A DNA stretch of 64,000 nt, taken from UBA1845 sp002338715 (GTDB lineage: Bacteria; Planctomycetota; Phycisphaerae; UBA1845). Positions 9,138 to 17,685 of the stretch are shown here, in pieces. The stretch is taken from assembly GCA_035344155.1 (NCBI GenBank), contig DAORAL010000013.1:60464-124463 (forward strand), given 5' to 3'. The translations under genes were made by a program, and so were the position numbers. How positions within the stretch are numbered: the stretch's first letter is position 1; the number at the start of each line of letters is the position of its first letter. Under the pieces are notes generated by a model. That model was given only the letters and a program-made list of their open reading frames with translations. It made no database searches and was not told the origin of the DNA.

Positions 9138-9644
9138 TTAGCTTTCGACCGGTTGGCGAACCCAGCTCATGTAATCGAGTTCGACCAGACCGGCATCGAC
9201 GTTGCGCAGCATGTTGACGGCTTGTGCGCGGTGATGGGTCGAGTGAATGCACCCCTGAAGCAGCATGTCAGCCAGCAACGCTTCAAATAACTCGCCCTTG
9301 GAATCGCGATAGCGCTGAACGGCATCGAGCGCGGGTTCTTGCAGCCCTTTGATATACGCATCGCGCTCGCGTTTGACGTTGTGCATCCATTCAAAAATCT
9401 GCGACACCGCCACCGGTTCACGCTCGGATGGCCAAGGTGTTTCGACGTTGCCCTGCCAGCGTTTAAGCCAGGTGTCTTCGCCCGCCCAGATGTGCAGCAG
9501 CGTCCGCCGAAGCGAACCGCGCCCCATCGGAAATCGCTGATCGAGCGAATCGTCGGACGCGCCCTTGGCGGCTTCAAAAACCAAAGCGTTGGCCGCATCG
9601 TTATAACGCAGCAGCGTGCGGACACCTTTGAGCGTGATGGCCAT
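9138..9644 (-). CDS. DinB-family four-helix-bundle protein
   Basis: A 168-aa protein of the DinB/YfiT-like fold, a helical bundle that usually binds a divalent metal through three histidines. Candidate ligands are the His in LLHIWAGEDTWLKRW (near residue 51) and the His pair in CIHSTHHRAQAVNML (about 132-137). Members act in thiol-transfer, detoxification or hydrolase roles and many are uncharacterised, so no reaction is assigned. It is not the DinB DNA polymerase. The start has GGGAG upstream. It is last in a minus-strand row tdh, kbl, HbpS-like, DinB-like with short gaps, so it may be co-transcribed. Confidence 0.8.
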   Translation of the reverse strand: MAITLKGVRTLLRYNDAANALVFEAAKGASDDSLDQRFPMGRGSLRRTLLHIWAGEDTWLKRWQGNVETPWPSEREPVAVSQIFEWMHNVKRERDAYIKGLQEPALDAVQRYRDSKGELFEALLADMLLQGCIHSTHHRAQAVNMLRNVDAGLVELDYMSWVRQPVES

Positions 9645-9658
9645 CGGAAACTCCCTCG

Positions 9659-10063
9659 CTACGAAACGGCGGCTGCGCCGGCTGACGCGACCGCATGATC
9701 GTTTTCGACCGAGTCACCCGAAACGCCGATCGCGCCGATGATCGTACCGCTTGCGTCCTTGATCGGAACGCCGCCGGGAAACGTGATCAACCCACCGTTG
9801 GAGTGCTCGATGTTGTAGAGCGATCCACCCGGTTGCGAGAGGTTGCCGATGTCACCGGTGTTCATGTCGAAGTACCGCGCGGTTCTCGCTTTTTTCTGGG
9901 CGATATCGATCGATCCGAGCCACGCATTTTCCATGCGGGCGAATGCCTTCAGGTTGGCGCCGGCATCGACGATGGCGATGTTCATTTTGACGCCGATCTC
10001 TTTTGATTTTTGGAGGGCAGCTGCCACGGCGCTTTGCGCCTGCGCCAAGGTGATGTCACTCAT
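9659..10063 (-). CDS. HbpS/GlcG-family haem-degrading-type protein
   Basis: A 134-aa protein of the HbpS/GlcG (DUF336) family. Family wording is clear: AIVDAGANLKAFARMENAW, KKARTARYF, FPGGVPIKDASGTIIGAIGVSG, and a late HAVASAGAAA. Characterised relatives bind haem or act as small accessory subunits beside oxidoreductases; the ligand here is unknown. The start at 10063 (MSDITLAQAQ) has AGGA at suitable distance. The frame runs 36 bases further upstream, but that extension is not family-like. It lies 14 bp before the DinB-fold gene and 71 bp after kbl, suggesting it belongs to the threonine-catabolism transcript. Confidence 0.85.
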   Translation of the reverse strand: MSDITLAQAQSAVAAALQKSKEIGVKMNIAIVDAGANLKAFARMENAWLGSIDIAQKKARTARYFDMNTGDIGNLSQPGGSLYNIEHSNGGLITFPGGVPIKDASGTIIGAIGVSGDSVENDHAVASAGAAAVS

Positions 10064-10134
10064 TTGTTTTGTCCTGCTTTCTTGCGTTGGTAAGTCCACT
10101 CGTTGAATAAGTAATGACCTAATGCAGGCCTCCG

Positions 10135-11376
10135 CTATTCGCCGTACTTGGCGATGATCTGATCGCGCGTTTGATGCAAGATTCCGTGCGTTTGCCCCAC
10201 TTCGGTAAATGCTGTGACGGCTTGATCGACTTGATCGAAGTCGTGCCCCGCGGAAAGCTGCACGCGAATGCGGGCTTCACCTTTGGGGACCACCGGAAAG
10301 AAAAATCCGGTTACGTAGATTCCCTTTTCGTATAAATCGCTCGCAAACTTCTGCGCGAGCGGGGCATTGTACAGCATGATCGGAACGATGGGATGCTCGC
10401 CCGGTTTGATGTCGAAGCCAGCGGCCGTCATCTTCTCGCGGAAGCGCTTGGTGTTGGCTTCAAGCTTGTCGCGCAGTTCCGTCGATTCCGACAGAATCTC
10501 AAAAACCTTCAGCGATGCGGTGACGATCGGCGGTGCGACCGAATTGCTGAACAGGTAAGGCCGCGAGCGTTGCCGGAGCATGTCGATGATTTCCTGACGA
10601 CCGCTCGTAAATCCACCCGACGCCCCACCGAGCGCTTTGCCCAACGTGCCGGTGATGATGTCCACGCGCCCCATCACCCCGCAATGTTCGATCGACCCGC
10701 GCCCAGTCTTTCCAAGAAAACCTGTGCAGTGACATTCGTCGGTCATCACCAGCGCTTTGTATCGATCAGCCAGGTCGCAAATCTCGTCGAGTTTGGCGAT
10801 GTCGCCATCCATGCTGAATGCGCCGTCGGTGACGATCATTCGATAGCGCGCCGACTGCGCTTCGATGAGCTGCTTTTCAAGGTCGGCCATATCGGCGTGC
10901 TTGAAGATATGGCGTTTCGCTTTGCAAAGGCGCACGCCGTCGATGATGCTGGCGTGGTTGAGTTGATCGGTGATGATTGCGTCCTTTGCGCCGAGCAGCG
11001 GTTCAAACACGCCCCCGTTGGCGTCGAAACATGCCGCGTAAAGAATCGTGTCGTCGGTCCCGAGAAATTTCGCGATGCGCTTTTCCAACTCGCGATGGAT
11101 GTCCTGCGTTCCGCAAATGAAGCGAACACTGCTCAACCCAAATCCGTGCGTCTTGAGCCCTTCCGCAGCCGCCTCAATCACCTTGGGATGACTCGAAAGC
11201 CCCAGGTAATTGTTGGCGCAGAAATTAAGCACCTGCCTGGGTTCGCCGCCTTCGGGATAGGCAACGCGAATGTTCGCGGCCTGCGGGGTTTGAATCACGC
11301 TTTCGAGTTTGTACAGACCGGCATCGCGAATCGCCGACAGTTCCTGTTGCAACGCTTCTTGCATCGCCCCGTACAT
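10135..11376 (-). CDS. kbl: Glycine C-acetyltransferase (2-amino-3-ketobutyrate CoA ligase)
   Basis: PLP enzyme that converts 2-amino-3-oxobutanoate plus CoA to glycine and acetyl-CoA, the second step of threonine degradation. It belongs to the alpha-oxoamine synthase family. The Schiff-base lysine is Lys247 in TGTLGKALGG, the PLP-stacking His is His141 (QLNHASIIDG), and the Asp contacting the pyridine nitrogen is Asp213 in MTDECHCTGF. At 413 aa it is slightly longer than E. coli Kbl. GGGAG lies before the start; Met5 is an alternative. It directly follows tdh (52-bp gap), and that pairing separates it from the related BioF, HemA and SPT enzymes. Confidence 0.95.
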   Translation of the reverse strand: MYGAMQEALQQELSAIRDAGLYKLESVIQTPQAANIRVAYPEGGEPRQVLNFCANNYLGLSSHPKVIEAAAEGLKTHGFGLSSVRFICGTQDIHRELEKRIAKFLGTDDTILYAACFDANGGVFEPLLGAKDAIITDQLNHASIIDGVRLCKAKRHIFKHADMADLEKQLIEAQSARYRMIVTDGAFSMDGDIAKLDEICDLADRYKALVMTDECHCTGFLGKTGRGSIEHCGVMGRVDIITGTLGKALGGASGGFTSGRQEIIDMLRQRSRPYLFSNSVAPPIVTASLKVFEILSESTELRDKLEANTKRFREKMTAAGFDIKPGEHPIVPIMLYNAPLAQKFASDLYEKGIYVTGFFFPVVPKGEARIRVQLSAGHDFDQVDQAVTAFTEVGQTHGILHQTRDQIIAKYGE

Positions 11377-11428
11377 GACGCTTCTCCCTTGTCTTGGTTA
11401 TTGAGACGATGAAACGAATCGTCTTTGA

Positions 11429-12571
11429 TTATCGATGCTGAACGGTACCGTGGTCGCTGACGTCGTCAGCCACCCGCCACGCCGATGCCACTTTCGGTGC
11501 GCGCGGCGACTGAATCTCGGGGATGAGCACAAGTTTGCACGCCTCGCCCTTGGCCAACAGTTCCATCGCGTCGTTGATTTCGTCGAACTCAATGGTCTTG
11601 GTGATCAGCGGCGTCAGGTCCACGACTTTGTTGGCGAGCAACCAGCGGGTCTTGAACCAGGTTTCAAAAATCCGCCGGCCATTGAGCGCGGTGACGTGCA
11701 GATTCTTGAAAATCATGTTTTCGGCGATGTCGATTTCCACCGGGTCGGCTGGTATGCCGAACAAGACCACGCGCCCACCATGGCGGGCTGCGCGAAACGC
11801 CGTGTTGATCGCGACGGGCGACCCGCTCATCTCCAGCACCACGTCGATGCCGAGTCCCTGATTGGCTTCGATCAACCGATCGACAACGTCACCGCCTTCT
11901 TTCGGATTGAAGACTTCCGTCGCGCCCATGGTCTTGGCCAACTGAAGGCGATTGTTGTTGATGTCGGAGGCATAGACGTATGACGCACCGCTGGCTTTGG
12001 CGATGCCGACGCTGAACAATCCGATCGGGCCGCAACCGAGAATCGCCACGCTTTTTCCAGTGATGTCCTGATCGAGCGTTGCGAAGACGGCATTGCCGAA
12101 TGGCTCCTGGATCGCAGCGATTTCGGCGCTGATCTTCTCGCGATCGTTGAGCCAGATGACTTTTTCAGGGACAGCGACGTATTCGGCAAATGCGCCGTCG
12201 ATATCAACGCCAAGGATGCGCGTGCGCGGACAAAGGTGCGCCTGACCGGTGCGACATTGGTAACACATCCCGCACGTGATGTGCGACTCAGCCGAGACGA
12301 AATCCCCGACCTGGATGTGTTCCACCTGCGAACCGACTTCAACCACCGTGCCGGAAAATTCATGGCCCAGCGTCAATGGTGGTTTGATGCGATGGCGACT
12401 CCACGCATCCCAGTTCCAGATGTGCAGATCGGTTCCGCAGATGCCAGCCGCTTCGACTTCGACGAGAACCTCGTCAGACTTGATAATTGGAATGGGAACT
12501 TCTTCGACAGTCAGACCGCGTTCGCTTTTGGCTTTGCGAATGGCCCGCATTGTGGTCGGCATTTTTGCCAT
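11429..12571 (-). CDS. tdh: L-threonine 3-dehydrogenase
   Basis: Zinc-dependent medium-chain dehydrogenase that oxidises L-threonine with NAD+ to 2-amino-3-oxobutanoate, the substrate of Kbl. Catalytic zinc ligands are Cys45 and His70-Glu71 (LGHEFSG). The structural zinc lobe has Cys100, 103, 106 and 114 (CGMCYQCRTGQAHLC). The nucleotide-binding turn is ILGCGPIGLFSVGIA. The enzyme N-terminus of relatives aligns with Met8 (MRAIRKAK); Met1 at 12571 and Met4 at 12562 are both possible, and a GGGGG run fits Met4 best by spacing. A tail of about 30 residues after the family C-terminus is extra. First gene of the tdh-kbl operon. Confidence 0.95.
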   Translation of the reverse strand: MAKMPTTMRAIRKAKSERGLTVEEVPIPIIKSDEVLVEVEAAGICGTDLHIWNWDAWSRHRIKPPLTLGHEFSGTVVEVGSQVEHIQVGDFVSAESHITCGMCYQCRTGQAHLCPRTRILGVDIDGAFAEYVAVPEKVIWLNDREKISAEIAAIQEPFGNAVFATLDQDITGKSVAILGCGPIGLFSVGIAKASGASYVYASDINNNRLQLAKTMGATEVFNPKEGGDVVDRLIEANQGLGIDVVLEMSGSPVAINTAFRAARHGGRVVLFGIPADPVEIDIAENMIFKNLHVTALNGRRIFETWFKTRWLLANKVVDLTPLITKTIEFDEINDAMELLAKGEACKLVLIPEIQSPRAPKVASAWRVADDVSDHGTVQHR

Positions 12572-12594
12572 CCCCCAAGTAAGTTGATGGGCGC

Positions 12595-13428
12595 CTATTC
12601 TCCGGGTGGCTGAGGGCGCTTGGGCTCTGTGGTCTTATGATACCCGTCTGTTTCCTTGGGTAAAACAAACGCGCTGTCGGGCAAATCCATATTGATGCTT
12701 TTTTCTGTGAGGTCTTCAAAGTCGGCGACCTTCAGGTTGGTGCCGGGGGCGTCTTCGACCAGAATTCGCAGCGGTAGATTCAGCTTGCGAGACACGTAGT
12801 AATCGAGTCGGCCATAATCGCGGGCAAGACCGGACTCATCCTTGGGTTTGCAGAGCAGATGGTCACAGTCGTCGGGATCACCCGGTTGAGGCGGGATGAG
12901 CTTGACCTCGAAATTCTTGAGGATCTGCTCTTTCTTCTGCCCGAATGGCATGGGGAACGGGGCTTTGTCGAGATCAAAGAAGTCGGCTTGCTCACCGGGC
13001 TCGAGAATTTCACGATCGATGCGGTTCTGACTTTTGCTGTTGGCTTCGATCAGCCACCGATCGCGGAAGAGATACCAGACCTTTTGACGGAGGACGGTGC
13101 CGTCGGCGACCATCTTGTCGAAGGACACCAGAAACATCGGATTGGGCTCGGCGCGTTTGAACTGGATGCTGCCATAGCGGGTGGTTTCGGTGATGTTCAA
13201 GGTGTCTTCGGTTTTGAATTCGACTTTGCAGCGGATGGTCTTGATGTCTTTACCGGCTTGTTCGAGTCGTTCGAGAATCGACACGACTTCGGGCGCGGTG
13301 GAAGAGATTGTCACTTCGGCGTTGGCGCCGTCCTGGTCGGGTGCGTTCTGCCCGAACGAGGCATTTGGCAATGCCGCCGCCATCACAACAGCCAACATGC
13401 AACTTCCCACCTTGAATTGGTTCAGCAT
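12595..13428 (-). CDS. Secreted LolA-like protein
   Basis: A 277-aa exported protein. It has an N-terminal signal peptide (residues 1-26, hydrophobic core MLAVVMAAALPNASFG with a likely cut after Gly26) and a mature part resembling the half-barrel lipoprotein-binding fold of LolA/LolB. Clues are a run of beta-prone segments (IRCKVEFKTEDTLN, YGSIQFKRAEPNPMFLVSF, VWYLFRDRWLIEAN), then a late YYVSRKLNLPLRILVED, which recalls the region where LolA relatives read out a saved polarity. The family match is by pattern only, so the role is uncertain. The start has GAGGGAG close by. It lies 23 bp upstream of tdh but is probably functionally unrelated. Confidence 0.65.
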   Translation of the reverse strand: MLNQFKVGSCMLAVVMAAALPNASFGQNAPDQDGANAEVTISSTAPEVVSILERLEQAGKDIKTIRCKVEFKTEDTLNITETTRYGSIQFKRAEPNPMFLVSFDKMVADGTVLRQKVWYLFRDRWLIEANSKSQNRIDREILEPGEQADFFDLDKAPFPMPFGQKKEQILKNFEVKLIPPQPGDPDDCDHLLCKPKDESGLARDYGRLDYYVSRKLNLPLRILVEDAPGTNLKVADFEDLTEKSINMDLPDSAFVLPKETDGYHKTTEPKRPQPPGE

Positions 13429-14224
13429 CGCTCCCTCGTTTCGCTAACTTGTCGCATTGATCCAAACAAACATTCGCAGCACCCCTGCTTTTATTTCATT
13501 CTCCATCGTTGGGCAAGTGTCGGACTTCGTCTGCCGGCTCGGGTGGACTGATGGGTGTTGGCGGATCGATCTGCGGTTTATGCAAGTTGTGCCGCGAAAA
13601 GGTGTTAGGCAATCGATTGATAAACAGGGTCGTTTGACGATACGGTCTGTTAACGCGGGGCGGCATCGCCGGGGATGAATCGAGACCACGCGAATGGGTC
13701 GAAACAAAATAAGTCGAAACAAAATGCAATAAAGGAGAAAGCACCCGACATCGTTTGGGGATGCCGGGTGCCTTCCGGAGGGGAAAGAAGCGTCTTCAGC
13801 TTCATGGCTTTTGAATTCGGGGTCGCCCTTGATTGCTACTGACAGGGTGTTCAACAACGGTTCGCAACACGCGCCGAAACGGCACGTCGAATCGAAGGAA
13901 GCCTGATTCAATTTGAAACAAAACACTCAGAAGTGTCAGTGCAAAACGATGCAACCGGGCACATCCTACAAGCGGCTGACTGGTTCGCAATAGAAAACTC
14001 GCAGCAAAATTCATCCGACAAATCGCGTTTTACTCAGTCAGCGCCGGTGCTGGGGTGTGCATGGATAATATCCCCCCATCTGATTGAACGCGCAGTCTAC
14101 CCACACTTGTTGTTCAAACCTTTGGCGCATTTCCGCAATCTAGCCATATTCACATTTGGTTGCGCTGGCGATGTAAAGATAGAGCGGGCGGCGTGATGGG
14201 GTTGAGCGAAATTACTTGGAAATG
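13429..14224. other. Gene-free gap of 796 bp
   Basis: No credible coding region. The open frames here (for example 13444-13926 minus) are short, rich in Arg/Cys and lack ribosome sites. The stretch is more AT-rich than its neighbours. It contains the hairpin at 13741-13771. The promoter for the LolA-like gene should lie at its left end. Confidence 0.55.
13741..13771 (-). terminator. Hairpin, possible minus-strand terminator
   Basis: Arms 13741-13752 and 13760-13771 (GCACCCGACATC / GATGCCGGGTGC) pair with one A-C mismatch over a 7-nt loop. Read on the minus strand it is followed by TTTCTCCTTT, a weak U tract. It could end a transcript reading through from lpxA about 450 bp away, or mark the end of an unrecognised small RNA. 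Confidence 0.4.
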
Positions 14225-15031
14225 TTAATCGGTGCGTTCGGTTTCTTTCCGTATGGCCGTGCGGCGCGATGAACCGATCCCGCGTTTGCTTTCGGCCAAT
14301 ATGAACTCAAGAAATCGTTCGCCGGCTTTGGTTCGCGTTGTACCGGCCAACTCTTGAGCCGCGCGGTAGAGATGTGCCGTTTCGCGGAAGACCTTGCGAT
14401 GGAGATGGCGGACTTCGTCGATCGACTCGCTGTCGAAACCACCGCGTCGCATTCCAACACGATTGATCCCGTGACAATAGCAACGATCGGAATATGTCAA
14501 GAACGGCGCAGCATCACGGGTCATCAGTGATGCGCCGCTGATCATCGCGTACTCGCCGATGCGGCCGAACTGCTGAACCATCGCCGCACCTCCGAGGACC
14601 GCGTGATGGAAGATGGTGACATGACCGGCCAACAACACGCCGCTGGACATGACCACATGGTCCTCAACGGTGCAGTCATGGGCGACGTGCGAGTTGGACA
14701 TGAGCATGCAATCGTTTCCGACACTCGTAACCGAACCTTCTGAGGTTCCGCGATGAATGGTCGCGCCTTCGCGAATGATTGTCCGATCACCGACGCGACA
14801 CAGACTTCGCGCACCGTCATAGCTGTGATCCTGCGGCGCAGCGCCGATGCTGGCAAATGGGTAGATGACGCACTCGCGCCCGATGTCGGTGTCTCCCTCG
14901 AGGTACGCGTGCGCGCAGATGCGCGTACCCTCGCCAATTCGCACCGGACCTTCAATAACCGTGTAAGGTCCGACCTCAACACCGTCGGCTAGGGCTGCTT
15001 GTTTGTCGATCACGGCTGTGGGGTGAATCAT
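14225..15031 (-). CDS. lpxA: Acyl-ACP--UDP-GlcNAc O-acyltransferase LpxA
   Basis: Cytoplasmic trimeric enzyme that adds a 3-hydroxyacyl chain to UDP-N-acetylglucosamine, the first step of lipid A synthesis. The N-terminal two thirds is a left-handed beta-helix of hexapeptide repeats starting at IHPTAVID. The catalytic His is His118 in NSHVAHDC, with the preceding family His at 115. The helical C-terminal domain begins near residue 195 (GINRVGMRRGGFDSESIDEV). Length 268 aa is typical. GAGGG precedes the ATG. Unlike in proteobacteria, no lpxD, fabZ or lpxB is next to it. With lptB at 6.6 kb it shows the host can make lipid A. Confidence 0.93.
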   Translation of the reverse strand: MIHPTAVIDKQAALADGVEVGPYTVIEGPVRIGEGTRICAHAYLEGDTDIGRECVIYPFASIGAAPQDHSYDGARSLCRVGDRTIIREGATIHRGTSEGSVTSVGNDCMLMSNSHVAHDCTVEDHVVMSSGVLLAGHVTIFHHAVLGGAAMVQQFGRIGEYAMISGASLMTRDAAPFLTYSDRCYCHGINRVGMRRGGFDSESIDEVRHLHRKVFRETAHLYRAAQELAGTTRTKAGERFLEFILAESKRGIGSSRRTAIRKETERTD

Positions 15032-15101
15032 CGCGATACCCTCAATGATATCCGACCGGGAGTTCAGCGCTCGTCATCCTCTCGATCCGGTGGCGGCATT
15101 G

Positions 15102-15129
15102 GATTGGCCCATGCTGATTGGCCCATGCT
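15102..15129. repeat. 14-bp tandem duplication
   Basis: GATTGGCCCATGCT occurs twice head to tail, at 15102-15115 and 15116-15129, in the gap upstream of lpxA. Confidence 0.8.
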
Positions 15130-15372
15130 GCCGCTCCGATTCGAGCGCAAAACCAAATCTTACGCGAAGGTGCTTGTCCCGGCGAGTCGTTGGCATACGC
15201 GTCAGCTGGTGCGCCAATTGCGCTCAGCAACCGGGCATTTAAAGGAAACATCTACGACACAATTTGCCGCGAATCAACGCGAAACCGGTTGGTGCCAATT
15301 ATTGGGCAAGGAGCGGCATGGAAGCGTATCTGAGGCTTGCTGGGGCTAAACTGCAGGCCGAAACTCGCGGTT

Positions 15373-15412
15373 AATCCCAGCGTAACTCGATCAATCCCAG
15401 CGTGACTCGATC
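15373..15412. repeat. 20-bp tandem duplication
   Basis: Two head-to-tail copies of a 20-mer (15373-15392 and 15393-15412) beginning AATCCCAGCGT and ending ACTCGATC. They differ by one base, and a third partial copy AATC follows. Confidence 0.8.
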
Positions 15413-15646
15413 AATCTACGAAGAGTTACTTGACTTTGTCGCATTTAGTGCCGATACTTATAGGTGCTGTGTAGGCCATCCGATTTTCGGAGCGGGTTGG
15501 TTGCGCGCCGAACTCGCACTTGCGTCAATCTCCATCACGAATATTAGAAAAACCCTTGGTCATTGGGTTGAAGTTGTACCCATTGTCCATTTGAATTGCG
15601 TCTGACCCAACCAATTAAACGGGAATGAGGTCTGGAGAAAAATTAA

Positions 15647-16699
15647 ATGAAATCAAAAGCACTTTGTCGCAAAACCAGAAGCGGTTTTACCTTGGTTGAA
15701 TTGCTGGTTGTCGTCTCGATTATCGCCTTGCTTGTGGCGATCTTGCTGCCTTCGTTGAGCAAAGCCCGTCAGCAGGCCAAGCGGCTTGCGTGTCTTGCCA
15801 ACATCCGCGGCATCGCACAGGCGTCATTGACCTACAGTTCCGACGACCGCAACGAAAACTCGATTCCGGTCGCCCAGGGCGACGGGACATACCCGAAATC
15901 GCACTTGTCTTACGCCGGATTTGGTGGACGCAGCGGTAGGGGTGCAACGAAGAACGCCAACAACTCAAGCTGGAGCGGTCGACAGACGATCGAAATCGGT
16001 TCGCAGCACCGCCCACTCAACTACGTGCTCTACAAGGGACTGAACAGAATCTCGGGAGCGTTCGCCGATTGGAACAAAGACGCCGAAATCGAGATGCCGA
16101 ACTTCATGTGCCCCTCCGACAAAGGTTTCAGCGGAATGCACATGAAAGGCTGGAAAGACAGCAAGCTTTCGGCGTTTGACTATTACGGCACTTCGTATTT
16201 TGCCAACCCGCTGTTTGTTGCCGCTGCGAACGAACCGACCTATAAGTCCAACTCCATGTACCGTCGCCCGCTTTCCCGCGTTCCGAATCCGGGCAACACA
16301 ATCATGTACACGGAGTTGGCCGCTCGCTACGCATTCTTCGCTAACAACACGGAGGAATACGACCAGAGTGTCCCAGGGTGTTTTTGGCCTTATGACATTG
16401 GCAATTATGTGGCCAAGGGTTTCCATAAAAAGGACTGGCATTTCAACGCGGCATTTGGCGACGGACACGCATCCTGGATCAAAATCAAAGGCTTCGGAGG
16501 TGTCGACATCCCGCAGAATAATATGCCGCCCGAGTGCCCCAATGGCATCTGCGTTTGTATTCTCGTGAGAGGCTTGGGATGGCAACTTGATACGCTGCCT
16601 GCAGACCTGATTTTGACCACCAAGGGAAAGAATTCGTCCACCGTCATCTCGACGACCGACGGAAGTTCCGCCAACGAATTCGAAGTTGTGAATTTCTAA
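15647..16699 (+). CDS. Type II pseudopilin-like protein with H-X-DG-type C-terminus
   Basis: Exported pseudopilin-like protein. The prepilin signal is textbook: basic leader, Gly13/Phe14 cleavage point, Glu18 at +5, then one hydrophobic helix (RSGFTLVELLVVVSIIALLV). The mature part (about 337 aa) ends with WHFNAAFGDGHASW, the late His/Asp-Gly motif of the large planctomycete family of such proteins, many copies of which occur per genome with mostly unknown roles. A GGAG lies upstream of the ATG and a strong terminator lies 80 bp downstream, so it is probably monocistronic. Processing needs a prepilin peptidase that is not in this window. Confidence 0.88.
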   Translation: MKSKALCRKTRSGFTLVELLVVVSIIALLVAILLPSLSKARQQAKRLACLANIRGIAQASLTYSSDDRNENSIPVAQGDGTYPKSHLSYAGFGGRSGRGATKNANNSSWSGRQTIEIGSQHRPLNYVLYKGLNRISGAFADWNKDAEIEMPNFMCPSDKGFSGMHMKGWKDSKLSAFDYYGTSYFANPLFVAAANEPTYKSNSMYRRPLSRVPNPGNTIMYTELAARYAFFANNTEEYDQSVPGCFWPYDIGNYVAKGFHKKDWHFNAAFGDGHASWIKIKGFGGVDIPQNNMPPECPNGICVCILVRGLGWQLDTLPADLILTTKGKNSSTVISTTDGSSANEFEVVNF

Positions 16700-16782
16700 G
16701 GCTCATGCGATCACGTTGATTTCAGGTCACAGATTGGGATCTTGGATCTCAGACTGCCACCCGAATCAAAATTGAATTCCAT

Positions 16783-16819
16783 AACGCCACCTTGCTTCAC
16801 GGCAAGGTGGCGTTTTTTT
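16783..16819 (+). terminator. Rho-independent terminator after pseudopilin gene
   Basis: A perfect 11-bp GC-rich stem (16785-16795 with 16802-16812), extended by AA/TT pairs, over a 6-nt loop and followed by TTTTTTT. A textbook intrinsic terminator. Confidence 0.95.
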
Positions 16820-16944
16820 GTGAGCAAAGTCGCAACCTGAAGTCTAAGACCACTGCCTCACCAAACCGGCCCAACGCCGTCGAACGGATCGATCGTCATT
16901 TGGGTCGTGTGGTCAAGCCGGTTTGAGCCGTTAGAATCATCCCA

Positions 16945-17685
16945 ATGTCCGCTGTCCTGCAAGTTAAAGATCTTCGCAAGGCATTTCGCCTCGGTGCGGA
17001 GACTGTTCACGCGCTCGATGGCGTCTCGCTTGACGTGTCAGCCGGCGAATTCCTGGTCATCATGGGCGCGAGCGGTTCCGGCAAGAGCACGCTGCTTCAC
17101 CTGATCGGCGGGCTTGATCTGCCGACGTCGGGCGAAATCCTTATCGAAGGGCAGGACATCGCGGCGATGTCCGACCGCAAGCGCACCCTGCTGCGTCGAT
17201 CGCGGCTTGGCGTGGTCTTTCAGAACTTCAACCTGCTCCCAACGCTGACTGCGATCGAAAACGTTGCGCTGCCATCTTTGATTGGCGGCGGAAATAACGG
17301 TTCGGCGCAAACTGTGGCGAAGGAACTGCTCGATTCGGTGGACATGAGTCACCGCATGCAGCATCGGCCCCAGGCGCTGTCGGGCGGTGAGCAGCAGCGT
17401 GTGGCCATCGCCCGGTCGCTCTTGAACGACCCAGCCCTCCTGCTCGCCGACGAGCCGACTGGCAACCTCGATTCGCGTCACGCCGAATCCATCTGGGCGC
17501 TGCTTCGCAAACTCGTCGACGAGCAACAACGCACGGTGATCGCGGTGACGCACGAACCCATCGGAGCCCGCTTTGCCGATCGCATCATCGTCCTGAAAGA
17601 CGGCAAGATCGTCGGAACCATCAACGATTCGAGGAACCTGGATGCGACACTGGTTGCAACTCGCTACACGGAACTGGCGCGCTAA
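16945..17685 (+). CDS. LolD/MacB-type ABC transporter ATPase
   Basis: A 246-aa ATPase of the LolD/MacB/FtsE group, energising a type VII ABC transporter that works on lipoproteins or other envelope substrates by mechanotransmission. Walker A is GASGSGKST (41-49), the signature LSGGE (145-149), Walker B LLLADE (165-170) and the D-loop context EPTGNLDS, which is characteristic of this group. The Q-loop is VFQNFNLLPT. It overlaps the permease gene by 44 bp, so translation is almost surely coupled. Lipoprotein release (LolD) is the likely role, given the LolA-like gene at 12.6 kb, but MacB-like efflux cannot be excluded. Confidence 0.9.
   Translation: MSAVLQVKDLRKAFRLGAETVHALDGVSLDVSAGEFLVIMGASGSGKSTLLHLIGGLDLPTSGEILIEGQDIAAMSDRKRTLLRRSRLGVVFQNFNLLPTLTAIENVALPSLIGGGNNGSAQTVAKELLDSVDMSHRMQHRPQALSGGEQQRVAIARSLLNDPALLLADEPTGNLDSRHAESIWALLRKLVDEQQRTVIAVTHEPIGARFADRIIVLKDGKIVGTINDSRNLDATLVATRYTELAR

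Larger units (their letters stand above)
15032..15646. other. Gene-free gap with two short tandem repeats
   Basis: 615 bp between lpxA and the pseudopilin gene, which diverge, so promoters for both should be here. Open frames at 14999-15349 and 15402-15605 have no recognisable product. Two tandem duplications are visible: a 14-mer at 15102-15129 and a 20-mer at 15373-15412. Confidence 0.55.

Noticed and set aside
9138..9644. DinB-fold gene as a DNA polymerase IV
   Set aside because: At 168 aa with histidines in a helical bundle it is the DinB/YfiT-like metal-binding family, unrelated to the polymerase of the same name.
13444..13926. 160-aa minus-strand frame in the 13.4-14.2 kb gap
   Set aside because: Cys/Arg-rich, no start context and no domain; treated as non-coding.
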